Below are positions 29,703 to 38,979 of a stretch of DNA of 64,000 nucleotides, piece by piece. The notes under the pieces were generated by a model, which was given only the letters and a program-made list of their open reading frames with translations, ran no database searches and was not told where the DNA came from. The translations under genes were made by a program, and so were the position numbers. This stretch comes from a virus. Positions within the stretch are counted from its first letter, which is position 1. Every line of letters begins with the position of its first letter. The stretch is from positions 1 through 64,000 of IMG/VR virus record IMGVR_UViG_3300028920_000055; one strand, written 5' to 3'.

Positions 29703-30101
29703 ATGGCTATGCCAAGATTTGATCCTAATGATTGGAAGGAGCGGCTTGAACAGAATCTCAGTCACATGGGAGTTTCTGTTAACGAGCTGTTTACTGGCCC
29801 TTTCAAGTGGACAGAGTTAACTACTTTCTTGCGCGCAGGCATCACTCTCGCAGAGGATGCTTTTCCAGAAGATGGAAATGGCCAGGCAAAGAGCTTGCTT
29901 GTAATGGCTCTTTGGGACTATTACGATAAAAAGTACAATTTGGTCCAACGGATTGATGATCTCGTTGATTTCAGGAAATTCTTGGGCACAATGATCGGCA
30001 CTGTGATTGAACAGTTCGATTCCGCCGCCATTCGTGGAATCATTGAAAGGATCATTATTCCGACAATGGTTGGATTGATCTTTCCAAATCCATCCAAATA
30101 G
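29703..30101 (+). CDS. hypothetical protein, possibly virion or lysis related
   Basis: 132 residues; ATG behind AGGAGGAAAG. Helical, with LTTFLRAGITLAEDAFPEDG and a hydrophobic C-terminal helix (IIERIIIPTMVGLIFPNPSK) that might contact membrane. Followed by a strong terminator. Unrecognised. Confidence 0.55.
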   Translation: MAMPRFDPNDWKERLEQNLSHMGVSVNELFTGPFKWTELTTFLRAGITLAEDAFPEDGNGQAKSLLVMALWDYYDKKYNLVQRIDDLVDFRKFLGTMIGTVIEQFDSAAIRGIIERIIIPTMVGLIFPNPSK

Positions 30102-30127
30102 AATCCCTGCGCTGCTGCGCGCCCTCA

Positions 30128-30172
30128 GAGAGGCGGTAATGTTGCCGGTCATTGCCGTCTCTCACTTTTTTT
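30128..30172 (+). terminator. rho-independent terminator
   Basis: GAGAGGCGGTAATG / CATTGCCGTCTCTC (one G-U pair), 8-base loop, then ACTTTTTTT. Separates the 29703 gene from the spike-region genes. Confidence 0.9.
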
Positions 30173-30203
30173 GTGTTAATTAACTGTTTGTTGGAGGTGT
30201 AAA

Positions 30204-30554
30204 ATGGCTCAGAAAGATACTTTCGTACCCAAGTCAACCGTGATAAACGATACCAATGTGGCTGCTGGAAATCATCAGTATGCTTTTCGCGGTACAGAAT
30301 TCTTACGTTGGCTTATGCAAGTCAACATCAAAAACATCACGGTGAAAATCTATGCTTCATTGTGGGACACACCTGGATCTTATGGATGGATTGATATGAC
30401 ATCCTATTTTACTGGGTCGGCAACTATTACATCCAATTCTATGATCATGAATACTACCTTAGTACACATGCCGTGGTGGAAGGTGGTATATACTCGATCT
30501 AAAGCCACTAATGTGGTAAGAATCGAATTGATGCAATATGATCGGGAGAAATGA
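30204..30554 (+). CDS. hypothetical small beta-rich protein
   Basis: 116 residues; ATG behind TGGAGGTG. Strand-rich throughout (NITVKIYASLWDTPGSYGWI, YFTGSATITSNSMIMNTTLV), no Cys. Style resembles a virion decoration or fibre-associated protein, placed just before the beta-helix gene. No family recognised. Confidence 0.55.
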   Translation: MAQKDTFVPKSTVINDTNVAAGNHQYAFRGTEFLRWLMQVNIKNITVKIYASLWDTPGSYGWIDMTSYFTGSATITSNSMIMNTTLVHMPWWKVVYTRSKATNVVRIELMQYDREK

Positions 30555-30922
30555 TGGAAATCGAAATGAGCTTGTTAGCAGAAATTGAGCTGATTTTAGT
30601 TCTTGCTCTTTCATTCGTTACGGGCCAAATTTTTCATATCATCAAGAAAAACAATCTTGAAGATAAAAAAACATTTAAGTGCTGGTTTGCGGAGAATTGG
30701 ATTTCATTCGTTGTAAACACAGTAATTGGACTTGGAGCACTCGAAGTGCTTATGACTCAGTTAACTAATGCGCCAATCAATATCACCGGTTGGATCGTCA
30801 TTTTTTATACAGGATTAAATGCGGGAATTGCCTCAAATAGTATCGGTACGGATACTAAAGAGGGGCAAGTTCAGTTGAAAAATTATACCCAACAATTGCA
30901 GCAAAGGAGAAATGTAAAATGA
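30551..30922 (+). CDS. membrane protein, holin-like size
   Basis: 123 residues, ATGA overlap. Three hydrophobic segments: IELILVLALSFVTGQIFHII, SFVVNTVIGLGALEVLM and ITGWIVIFYTGLNAGIAS, then a charged tail (YTQQLQQRRNVK). Size, topology and position next to a spike-like gene would fit a holin, but no endolysin is adjacent, so this is tentative. Confidence 0.5.
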   Translation: MMEIEMSLLAEIELILVLALSFVTGQIFHIIKKNNLEDKKTFKCWFAENWISFVVNTVIGLGALEVLMTQLTNAPINITGWIVIFYTGLNAGIASNSIGTDTKEGQVQLKNYTQQLQQRRNVK

Positions 30923-33900
30923 GAGCAATGAAAGTTTTTGGCGCAACAATAATACTCGCAGTCATTATTGTTGGATTAGTTGGATTTATTACAGCCCAAA
31001 CCAATATCTTTGTTCCGCCTGATGAAAGAGCGCGGATACAGAGAGTCATTGAGGAAATGGATTTTGAACCCACCGGAGATTGGACTTTCACAGGTTCGGT
31101 CACAGGTGCTGGAGGTGGTGGAGGTGGATCTTATGATTTGCCATTGAAAGATACTGGAGGAACAGTATCTATTGGTGAAATAAGCGGTTACGGGACGAAG
31201 TACGAAGTTCCAAGGATGAATGTTGTAGCTAACGCTATGGAATGGGAACAAGCCGTTTTTACCAATCAATTTGATGCCCCTCTCCAATACATAGCTCTGG
31301 CAGATGTGGTTAATATTGGCGGGTTGGGATCTTTTGGAGCTGTTGGACAAGTAATGAAAGTAAAAGCTGGAGGTACAGAATTAGAATGGGCTAATGATGA
31401 CAACAGTACTTATACTTTTAGCGATGATTATCTTGATTTGACTGTAGCAGACGTAACTTTTGCCCAGCCAGCTAATATTGTAACTGTTGGGAAAAGTGGT
31501 GGTGTCGATTACAATACTATTCAAGGGGCAATTGATGCTATTACAGATAATGCTACAGATAAAAGATACACAGTTCTTGTTTATCCAGGCACTTATACTG
31601 AAAATATTGCCATGGAAGATTTTGTTTCTCTTCATGGTATAGGCAATAGAACCAATGCAATTATAGACGGAACTGTGACTTTTGCTTCTGACGCCGGAGA
31701 TGAATCTGGTTTATTTAATTTAGGAATTAAGGAGACAGTTTCAGCTGATCTTTCTGGTCTTATTGTCTCTCCAAGTCAAGATCATTACATTCATAACTGT
31801 GTGGTCGTTCTTAATTCCACCACTAATGGTGTTCAAGCTACTATGTTTGATATCGATGCGGGAACTTTTAAAATTATAAATTGTGATATTACTTATAATT
31901 TTACAGGATCAACTGATTCTAATCAAGAATGGCAAAGATTTGCTGATGTTGAAAATAGTACAATAATGGATATTTATAATAATTTAATTGACATCGATAT
32001 TGGAGATGAAGATGATTATGTAGTTGTATTTGACGAAGCTAATACAGCGGCATCAGAAATTCATTTCAGTGGTAATGAGATCCATCTTGATCTAAATCAT
32101 GCCGGTTACGATGGAACCGCTTCAGTCTGTTATCTTCACGGTACAGGTTCGGAACATTCTATTGGATTTAATCATTTTCACATGACTTCTAATGGTGGTG
32201 CTGGGGATACTGGTTATATTTATTATTCCAACGATTTAGCTAATGGTACAATTAACTCTACCAGCAATAGAGCGATTGTGTCAGGATTCGATACAGGTCG
32301 GTTTTATTCTATTGCAGTTGGGGATGTTATAAATAGCCATGGAGACGAGGTCCAAACTTCAGACGCTTCAATTTGTAATGGTAGTTGTAATTACGCATCT
32401 TCATTTTCGGACGGGAATTTCAATGTAAGCGGTATATTAACAGCTGCACAGTATTCTGGTATTATGGGTTCAGGTGGATTGCCTGCTTATGGTGCTGTTG
32501 GTCAAGTAATGAAAGTCAAAGCTGGTGGCTCGCAATTAGAATGGGCCAACGATGACAACGACAATACTGTTTATATGGCCACAAGTCCATTAAATTTAGT
32601 CGGAACATCTTTTAATGTTGGTGGCCTATCTTCATATGGTGCTGTTGGTCAAGTAATGAAAGTTGCTGCGGGCGGATCAAGTCTCGAATGGGGAGCGGTA
32701 AGTGGTGGCCATGTAGCTGTAACAGATAGTTTACGTGGAACCAGTCTTGCTGATAGTTGCACTATTTATGTCCAACCTGGTCAATCTATTGCCAACGCTA
32801 TTGCGGCAATTGATGATGAAGCTACTGATAAAAGATATACTGTAGTTTTAAGGAATGGCCGTCATACTATTTCCAGCGAATTGGTTATGGCTCAATATAT
32901 TTCATTGAGAGGTGAAGATCGTTCTTCCACTTGGATTTATACTTCATCTGCTTTGGATCCAATGATCCGGCTTGCCAACAACACTACAATTTCTAATATG
33001 ACAATTTACCACGATGGTGCAAATGGTGATGACCAAGCTATATTTGATACCAATGGGGCTGGAGTGACCAGTGCTTGGATTATTAATTGTGATTTGCGCC
33101 ATGATAATACCAGTTGGGATGGTCAAATAGTTTCTTGTCAAACTGGTTCCATGACTGATTTTCGAATATTGAATTGTGAATTAAGAGGGGATGATGAAGT
33201 TAATCCTGAAGGAGAGGCGGTTTATATTGGTGTAACAGGAGATCCACAGAATCCGTGGATTATCAAAGATTGCCACTTTCAAGGTTGGGAAATTGGTATA
33301 AGACGATACAATCCTACAATTCAATACGGCTCTATTGTAGATAATTGTACCTTTCATAGATGCGTTAATCAAGCCTATTACACTCGAACAAGTTATAGTA
33401 CCACCTTTTATGATTATATGAGTAATTGTGAATTTCAGGAAAATGGATCTGATATTCACATTTACAATGAATCGGGTGGAACATTCAATATGGAGTGTAA
33501 TGGACTTGGAAATTTTGTTTATACAGAATCTGCCAGTACTAATAATGTCGTATTTCGCAATTATTTCGATAAAAATAGCTGGACTGATGAAAATGGTGTT
33601 ATTAATACAACTGGGCCAGTAGTATACGTTCCTAATGCAGCTTCCAATGCTGGAACTTCTGTTTCCGATGATGGCGCTATTACAGTTACTGCTAAGTTAA
33701 TGAGAGTTGTTGGAGCCGACGCTGATGCATTACTTGATACAGCTCCGGCTATCAATGATGGAGCATATGATGGTCAAATGGTAATTATCCAAGGAACAGC
33801 AGATGGCAATACAGTTACAATAGCAGATAATTGTAATACTGCTCTCGCAGGGGATGCCAGTTGTATACTTGGAGATGGACATGTTATTTGTCTTATCTGG

Positions 33901-33951
33901 GATTCTAATGATAGTAATTGGATTGAACAATATAGAAATACTACAAATTAA
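30919..33951 (+). CDS. beta-helix spike-like protein with N-terminal membrane or signal segment
   Basis: 1010 residues. Begins with a hydrophobic segment (VFGATIILAVIIVGLVGFIT) followed by QTN, which looks like a signal peptide or anchor. Three linker repeats of the form GAVGQVMKVKAGGTELEW (near 138, 525, 575) separate two pectin-lyase-like beta-helix domains. Each helix domain begins with a YTVLVYPGTYTENI / YTVVLRNGRHTISS strand pattern and has repeated N-x-x-I/V rungs. The C-terminal 90 residues form a separate beta domain (VIIQGTADGNTVTIADNC). Beta-helices of this kind occur in tail spikes that bind or cleave host polysaccharide. The hydrophobic N-terminus is unusual for a virion part. Confidence 0.7.
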   Translation: MRAMKVFGATIILAVIIVGLVGFITAQTNIFVPPDERARIQRVIEEMDFEPTGDWTFTGSVTGAGGGGGGSYDLPLKDTGGTVSIGEISGYGTKYEVPRMNVVANAMEWEQAVFTNQFDAPLQYIALADVVNIGGLGSFGAVGQVMKVKAGGTELEWANDDNSTYTFSDDYLDLTVADVTFAQPANIVTVGKSGGVDYNTIQGAIDAITDNATDKRYTVLVYPGTYTENIAMEDFVSLHGIGNRTNAIIDGTVTFASDAGDESGLFNLGIKETVSADLSGLIVSPSQDHYIHNCVVVLNSTTNGVQATMFDIDAGTFKIINCDITYNFTGSTDSNQEWQRFADVENSTIMDIYNNLIDIDIGDEDDYVVVFDEANTAASEIHFSGNEIHLDLNHAGYDGTASVCYLHGTGSEHSIGFNHFHMTSNGGAGDTGYIYYSNDLANGTINSTSNRAIVSGFDTGRFYSIAVGDVINSHGDEVQTSDASICNGSCNYASSFSDGNFNVSGILTAAQYSGIMGSGGLPAYGAVGQVMKVKAGGSQLEWANDDNDNTVYMATSPLNLVGTSFNVGGLSSYGAVGQVMKVAAGGSSLEWGAVSGGHVAVTDSLRGTSLADSCTIYVQPGQSIANAIAAIDDEATDKRYTVVLRNGRHTISSELVMAQYISLRGEDRSSTWIYTSSALDPMIRLANNTTISNMTIYHDGANGDDQAIFDTNGAGVTSAWIINCDLRHDNTSWDGQIVSCQTGSMTDFRILNCELRGDDEVNPEGEAVYIGVTGDPQNPWIIKDCHFQGWEIGIRRYNPTIQYGSIVDNCTFHRCVNQAYYTRTSYSTTFYDYMSNCEFQENGSDIHIYNESGGTFNMECNGLGNFVYTESASTNNVVFRNYFDKNSWTDENGVINTTGPVVYVPNAASNAGTSVSDDGAITVTAKLMRVVGADADALLDTAPAINDGAYDGQMVIIQGTADGNTVTIADNCNTALAGDASCILGDGHVICLIWDSNDSNWIEQYRNTTN

Positions 33952-33963
33952 TGAGGTGATAAA

Positions 33964-35103
33964 ATGACTGTCGGGAATAAAGATCAAGCCTTTCGGCATG
34001 CTAAGACACCTGAACAGTTGCGTGCTGAGTTAGAGCCACCTGAAGAAATACTGGCACTTCGCAAGAATGTAAAAGATTTGCGCGGTAAAATGACGCAAAT
34101 GCGGAGCGAATATGGTAGGGTGAAAGAATTGATCCAAGAAGCCGCTTATGAAATGCCTGTACACAAAGCCGCCGATAGATATTATACACCACCCAAAGGT
34201 GGCCGAAAAGTTGAATCTCCGTGTATGGTTGTACAACATCGTACCGATGATCATTATGGAGCGGTACAATTGCCGGAAGAAATCGAGTTTTTTGGCAATT
34301 ACAGTCCTGACATTTTTAAAGAGCGGATTTTTGGCACTCTTGTACCGAAATTTGTGGATTGGATCGAAAACAAGAGAAAATCCTACATCATTGATGAATG
34401 TGTAATCATCGCAACAGGCGATATGATCTCTGGAGACATCCAGAGATTGTATGTAACCAATGCCTTCCCCTCTCCTGTGCAAGCTGTACAGGCTGGTCAT
34501 TATTTCGGTGAATATGTGGCCAATCTTTCTCCCCATTTCAAAAAAATAAGAGTGGAATGGATCTGTGCTGACAATCATGGTCGCTTGACCACTCTACCTC
34601 AATCTCGTGAGGAAGGCTATAACTCTTGGAATTATGTTGTAGGAGAATTTGCCAAATCTTCTTTGCGTGATCACGATAATGTAGAATTTAACATCTATCC
34701 AATGTATCAAAAAGTGATAGATGTTGTTGGCTGGAAATATCTGTCGATGCACGGCCATCAGATAAAAGGTTGGGCTGGATTTCCTTATTATGGATTGGAA
34801 CGAAAAGCCGCCCGTGAAGCCATTAAACGTATAAAATCAAGACATCAAATGTATAGATGGGAAGATTATCTGTTTGACAAAGTGTTGATAGGTCATTATC
34901 ATGCTCCCCTTAATCATCCTGTTTATATGGTTGGTGGAAGTGTAAGTGGTACAGACGCTTATGATCATAAAGATGGGCGTCATGCCGGAGCCTCTCAAAC
35001 TTCTTGGATGGTACACCCCAAGCACGGCGAGTTTGATTGGTTGGCATTTAATTTGATGGAGAGGGAGGCGCAGGATGTCACAATTCAGACTGAAGCTGCA
35101 TAA
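33964..35103 (+). CDS. calcineurin-like metallophosphoesterase
   Basis: 379 residues; ATG behind GAGGTG. After a coiled-coil N-terminus (about 20-60), five metallophosphoesterase motifs appear in order: DDHYGAVQL, ATGDMISGD, WICADNHGRL, LSMHGHQIKGW and LIGHYHAPL. These are the metal-binding blocks of the calcineurin-like fold. Substrates could be DNA ends, cyclic nucleotides or phosphorylated proteins. Phage versions often sit near packaging genes, as here. Overlaps the next gene by 29 bases. Confidence 0.8.
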   Translation: MTVGNKDQAFRHAKTPEQLRAELEPPEEILALRKNVKDLRGKMTQMRSEYGRVKELIQEAAYEMPVHKAADRYYTPPKGGRKVESPCMVVQHRTDDHYGAVQLPEEIEFFGNYSPDIFKERIFGTLVPKFVDWIENKRKSYIIDECVIIATGDMISGDIQRLYVTNAFPSPVQAVQAGHYFGEYVANLSPHFKKIRVEWICADNHGRLTTLPQSREEGYNSWNYVVGEFAKSSLRDHDNVEFNIYPMYQKVIDVVGWKYLSMHGHQIKGWAGFPYYGLERKAAREAIKRIKSRHQMYRWEDYLFDKVLIGHYHAPLNHPVYMVGGSVSGTDAYDHKDGRHAGASQTSWMVHPKHGEFDWLAFNLMEREAQDVTIQTEAA

Positions 35104-35536
35104 TTACAATCCAGAGAAAGCAGAAAGATTGTTAAAGCTGATTGAGTATATTCAGCAGCATCCAACAATCGGAAGGGATAGACTTATGAATGAGACAGGC
35201 GCGAATCAATCGGAAGCCAAAGCGGCATTGCAGGAATTCAAAGCATCCGCCGAAAAAGAAGACAAGCAAGGCCGATTTCGAAGAGCCATTGATGTTAACA
35301 AATTTCTTGAAGACAATGATCCCAAGCGGATATTAAGAAGGGGATTGAAAGAGATCAATGGCAAAATCATTATCGACAATGATTTTCGAATCGCTCTTGG
35401 TATTTCTTCAGATAATTGGAGATCATTGAGAGAAGCAGAAGAATTTCTCGATTATCAAATTACAATCAAACAGAAGAGGTATTGGGGTTGGCCAGAGGAT
35501 TTGAAACGGCTCCAAGATTCTCTACAGATAATCTAA
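35075..35536 (+). CDS. winged-helix-like DNA-binding protein
   Basis: 153 residues; ATG behind GGGAGGCGCAGG. N-terminal ERLLKLIEYIQQHPTIGRDR, then LMNETGANQSEAKAALQEFK, looks like a helix-turn-helix, followed by charged linker and a C-terminal helix-rich part with YWGWPEDLKRL. It lies close upstream of the large terminase and may be a DNA-recognition partner, an alternative small-subunit candidate. Confidence 0.5.
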   Translation: MSQFRLKLHNYNPEKAERLLKLIEYIQQHPTIGRDRLMNETGANQSEAKAALQEFKASAEKEDKQGRFRRAIDVNKFLEDNDPKRILRRGLKEINGKIIIDNDFRIALGISSDNWRSLREAEEFLDYQITIKQKRYWGWPEDLKRLQDSLQII

Positions 35537-35548
35537 GGGATTGCCAGA

Positions 35549-35941
35549 ATGGACACGGAAAAACGTAGACAAAGGGTCACTCTTTCCACCGAAATTCTCG
35601 ATGTGTTAAGAGAAAGTCGAGATACTTATGTGGAATTCGGTGAACTTCAAGCAAGCAATAATCAAGAGCTTAAAGCCATTAACAATAAGTTAGGAGATAT
35701 TAGAATTCAATTTGATAATGGTTTTAAGAAAGAGATTGTAAATGCTCTCAAAAAACATACACAAGAACATTGCGATATAATGTGTCAATTGATTGAGCAA
35801 AATAGCAAGTTGCTATTTTGGCGAATTATTGGTTCAATAACAGCAGTAGCAATAGTGTTAGCACTTGTCGTTCAACTTATACTTGCACTAAATGGCATAC
35901 CTATTCAAGACTCGCCTGTCAATGTAGGAGGATTACAATGA
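35549..35941 (+). CDS. coiled-coil protein with C-terminal membrane helix
   Basis: 130 residues. Helical, heptad-like region (QELKAINNKLGDIRIQFDNG) followed by a membrane segment (IIGSITAVAIVLALVVQLIL) and a short tail. Overlaps the lipoprotein gene by ATGA. A membrane-associated complex with the lipoprotein is possible. Confidence 0.55.
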   Translation: MDTEKRRQRVTLSTEILDVLRESRDTYVEFGELQASNNQELKAINNKLGDIRIQFDNGFKKEIVNALKKHTQEHCDIMCQLIEQNSKLLFWRIIGSITAVAIVLALVVQLILALNGIPIQDSPVNVGGLQ

Positions 35942-36411
35942 AATATGGGATTCTTATTCTTTTATTGCTAATCAGTAGCTGTTATTGTTACGGCTCTGAA
36001 TGGCAAGTTCCGGCTTTTAATGATTCGAGCCAATGGTTTTTCCCAGCAACCAAAGATACCATCAAGGTGCTTTGGTTGCAACCTATGGAGACTGATATAG
36101 GTAGTTACACCTTGTATTTTACGGAAATACCTGACACATTAGTTGCCGGAGATTCTCTTACATTTGCTCCAAAGTTTTCAGAATCTTGGTATGATTGGGA
36201 GACTGGTGTGTCTCACAATAGCCAATTGTATTGGGCCAAGATTATTGAAATCGAGCTGAATGTAAATAAGTTCATGGCCAATTTAACAGCAATTGATCAT
36301 GATGGTAATGAAAGTCCACCGAGTGATCCTGTGTGGATGAATGTAAAGGCTACACCAGAAGATTATACACCAAGATCACTCACAATCATCATTTACAAAT
36401 ATAAACCGTAA
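35938..36411 (+). CDS. lipoprotein with FN3-like domain
   Basis: 157 residues from ATG 35938 behind AGGAGG. Signal peptide YGILILLLLISSCYCYGS with lipobox ISSC, then a beta-sandwich-like domain (IKVLWLQPMETDIGSYTLYF, MANLTAIDHDGNESPPSDPV, typical of fibronectin type III edges). Predicted to be exported and lipid-anchored in the infected cell. Roles known for phage lipoproteins include superinfection exclusion and outer-membrane spanin; neither is established here. Confidence 0.65.
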   Translation: MKYGILILLLLISSCYCYGSEWQVPAFNDSSQWFFPATKDTIKVLWLQPMETDIGSYTLYFTEIPDTLVAGDSLTFAPKFSESWYDWETGVSHNSQLYWAKIIEIELNVNKFMANLTAIDHDGNESPPSDPVWMNVKATPEDYTPRSLTIIIYKYKP

Positions 36412-36412
36412 A

Positions 36413-38221
36413 ATGCCGCCGAAAAAAGACAATGATGAAAATGCCGAAGTAGCCTATTTAACAGGGCTTTCAAAAGCATTTAATCAGCCTAATGATTACA
36501 GAAAAACGGCTGATGGTGATATTATCACGAGTCATGCTGGTGTTGTGGACGCTGGGCTTGATTCTTATGATGATATTTGGAAAGTAAAGCCGCCATCTGT
36601 CACAACTTTTTTCGGCACATTTGATTCAGATCCAAAGGATGCTTGGTTTTATGAGCCTTTATATCCAATACAACAGGATTTTGTAGAAGAAATGATGGGA
36701 GAAAATCCTCTTGTATGGAATATTAAATATGATGAAGGTCACGCCTTTTGGGGGAAAGGTGGCGGTAAAGATCGAACGATTGCAAAAATGTTAATATATG
36801 TAATTGTGAAATTACTTTGTATGCATAATCCACAAAAGGGGTTGGAAAAATATGTTGGTGAAGGTACATTGGGACATGACTGTCCTATCGATATTGCTAA
36901 TGTATCTAAAGATCAGATACAGGCTAAAGATGTGTTTTTCAAAAATTTTAAGGGAATACTTAAAAATGTACGAAATCCAGAAACAGGAAAAAATTTCTTT
37001 GTAGAGCAAGGTGTGGATATTCGAGAGGGACACGATGTACAAACTACAAATGTACAGTTCCCTCATAATATTGCTTGTCACTCCCTTAATAGTAAACAAT
37101 ACGCCGGAGAGGGTTTGACTTTGTTCCTTGTAGTTGCTGATGAGATTGGAGCATCTCCTACGATAAAGGTGCGGAGTCAATTAACAAGTATCAGAGAAAC
37201 ACTTGACTCTCGTTTTCCAAAAGTTGGGAAATTGATGTTGCTTTCTTTTAAATACGAGCTTAACTGTGCTATGAGTATCGAGTATAAACTTGGCTTGAAA
37301 GATAAAAGAGTGTATTCCTCCAAAGCTGCAACTTGGGAAGTCAATCCTAAGAAGCACAAAAAGAATTACAAGCGTCATTATGAGAGGAATCCAGAAAAAG
37401 CCAAGATGACATTCGAGTGTGAAGATCCAGCTGATGCTGGAGGTGGATATATAAAGCGAACATATATTATTCCGTGGAATTTAACTACCGAACAAAATCC
37501 TTTTATTGGAGAAACAATAACTACCAATTCTATTCTTTCGGTACAATTTAAAGAGTGGTTTTGGAATAAAATCGGAACCACACCTTGCGCTATTCATGTT
37601 GATTTAGCGAAAGGTGCTGTGGAAGAAGGTCAAGATTGTGCCGGGATTGCCATGAGCCATCCGGTACTATTAAACAGACGTATTCATCCCAAGATTTCAA
37701 GTTTTTTGGAATCTATGGGTTTTGAAATATCTGAATCCGATACTAAGGCACTTAAAAAAGGAATTGTGTTTGATTTTTATCTTCAATTAACGGCTCCACA
37801 AGGTGGAGAAATTCCTTTTGCTGATATTATTACATTTATAGCCGGATTGAAAACAAAAGGTGTAAATGTATTTAAGGTGACTTATGATGGTTGGCAAAGT
37901 GTCGGAGAAATTCAACGTATTAACAATCTTGGTATTTTAGCCGATAATCTATCCGTTGACAGAGATACAGGCCCATATGATACTTTAGTAGATTTATTGT
38001 ATTTAGGGCTTGCTCGTGGATATTTTCATCCAATTCTTTTTCGTGAATTAAAAGAATTGGAGAAATTAGAAAATGGTAAGATTGATCACCCTGAAATGTC
38101 TTGGCAAAGATTGGAAGAAGAAGGATATGAACTTGGATCCAAAGACGTTTCAGATTCTGTTGCTGGTTCGTGTTTTACTTCAATAAAAGAAATTCCAATA
38201 ACAAGTGGTATTGTATTCTAA
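36413..38221 (+). CDS. terL: terminase large subunit
   Basis: 602 residues. The packaging ATPase has Walker A WGKGGGKD (113-120) and Walker B LTLFLVVADEIG (to about 244). The C-terminal nuclease has the RNase H-like acidic set AIHVDLAKG (D397), VTYDGWQS (near 492) and PYDTLVDLLYLG (near 523-527). It drives DNA into proheads and cuts the concatemer. The preceding lipoprotein stop is one base upstream; no clear Shine-Dalgarno, so it is probably coupled. Order terL, two small genes, portal, protease is standard. Confidence 0.9.
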   Translation: MPPKKDNDENAEVAYLTGLSKAFNQPNDYRKTADGDIITSHAGVVDAGLDSYDDIWKVKPPSVTTFFGTFDSDPKDAWFYEPLYPIQQDFVEEMMGENPLVWNIKYDEGHAFWGKGGGKDRTIAKMLIYVIVKLLCMHNPQKGLEKYVGEGTLGHDCPIDIANVSKDQIQAKDVFFKNFKGILKNVRNPETGKNFFVEQGVDIREGHDVQTTNVQFPHNIACHSLNSKQYAGEGLTLFLVVADEIGASPTIKVRSQLTSIRETLDSRFPKVGKLMLLSFKYELNCAMSIEYKLGLKDKRVYSSKAATWEVNPKKHKKNYKRHYERNPEKAKMTFECEDPADAGGGYIKRTYIIPWNLTTEQNPFIGETITTNSILSVQFKEWFWNKIGTTPCAIHVDLAKGAVEEGQDCAGIAMSHPVLLNRRIHPKISSFLESMGFEISESDTKALKKGIVFDFYLQLTAPQGGEIPFADIITFIAGLKTKGVNVFKVTYDGWQSVGEIQRINNLGILADNLSVDRDTGPYDTLVDLLYLGLARGYFHPILFRELKELEKLENGKIDHPEMSWQRLEEEGYELGSKDVSDSVAGSCFTSIKEIPITSGIVF

Positions 38222-38231
38222 GGAGGATGTT

Positions 38232-38528
38232 ATGATACTCTCAACAGGAAAGTGTTACAAGTACAAAGATAAGTTGTATCATCTTGTCGGAGTGGATCCT
38301 GGTCCAAGAGATATTGGTTATCTCAAAGATCCAGCCGCCAAAGACAACCGAAAGTGGCATGTAAGGGTAAAGTTATCGCTGTTGGAGCCCATCGATGAAG
38401 ACAAGTTGTCTCTTTATTTGAAAGAAAAACACTTGCGTCCAGTGATTATGGACAAAGAAGATGAGGCGGCTTGGAAGAAATATCTCGCCGAATTGAGAGG
38501 CGACAAGGACATCATAAATGAATTCTAA
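38232..38528 (+). CDS. small hypothetical protein
   Basis: 98 residues from ATG 38232 behind AAGGAGG. Begins with a beta pattern (STGKCYKYKDKLYHLVGVDP) and ends with an acidic, helical part. Lies between large terminase and portal, where small head-assembly or connector genes are common. Unrecognised. Confidence 0.6.
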   Translation: MILSTGKCYKYKDKLYHLVGVDPGPRDIGYLKDPAAKDNRKWHVRVKLSLLEPIDEDKLSLYLKEKHLRPVIMDKEDEAAWKKYLAELRGDKDIINEF

Positions 38529-38541
38529 GGGGGAAATTACA

Positions 38542-38979
38542 ATGAGGGAAAGCGCAATAGCAACTGCCGGAGATGTAATATCCGGGATTGTTGATAGGAT
38601 TGATGCTGAAAAAAAGCATCCGCCCGGATGTCAATGTACAGAGTGCGTTGAAAGTATGTTTACTGGAAACATTGAACGCATCAAAGGCGGTAATGGGGAT
38701 TTGGATGAAAATCAAGAGCTGCTTAAACAAAGCCTTGAAACAGACGAAAAAGAGAGGGAGTTGGCCAATAAAAAGGCAATTGAAGGAGAAGGCAACAATA
38801 AATTGGCCAATTTCTCTCATATTATGAATGTCATTCTTGTCTATTTTACGGCTTCTGGAATTATGATCGCCGGTTTAAGTATGCTCGTAACATTGATTAT
38901 TAATCCAACAATCCAGACCAGTTTAGCTCATGCTGTAACTATGATTGTGTTAGGCATCATCAATGAGAGGATCAAATAA
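38542..38979 (+). CDS. small membrane-associated protein
   Basis: 145 residues from ATG 38542 behind AAGGGGG. A charged helical first 90 residues, with CQCTECVESMF (three Cys), then two hydrophobic segments (MNVILVYFTASGIMIAGLSM and TSLAHAVTMIVLGIINE). Position before the portal is unusual for a membrane protein. Function unknown. Confidence 0.55.
   Translation: MRESAIATAGDVISGIVDRIDAEKKHPPGCQCTECVESMFTGNIERIKGGNGDLDENQELLKQSLETDEKERELANKKAIEGEGNNKLANFSHIMNVILVYFTASGIMIAGLSMLVTLIINPTIQTSLAHAVTMIVLGIINERIK

Noticed and set aside
30551-30922. Confident holin call
   Set aside because: Topology fits, but no endolysin gene is adjacent and the sequence matches no holin family I recognise; kept as a membrane protein.
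35549-36411. Rz/Rz1-type spanin pair
   Set aside because: The membrane helix of the first protein is C-terminal, not N-terminal, and the lipoprotein is a separate larger beta-domain protein rather than a short Pro-rich one.
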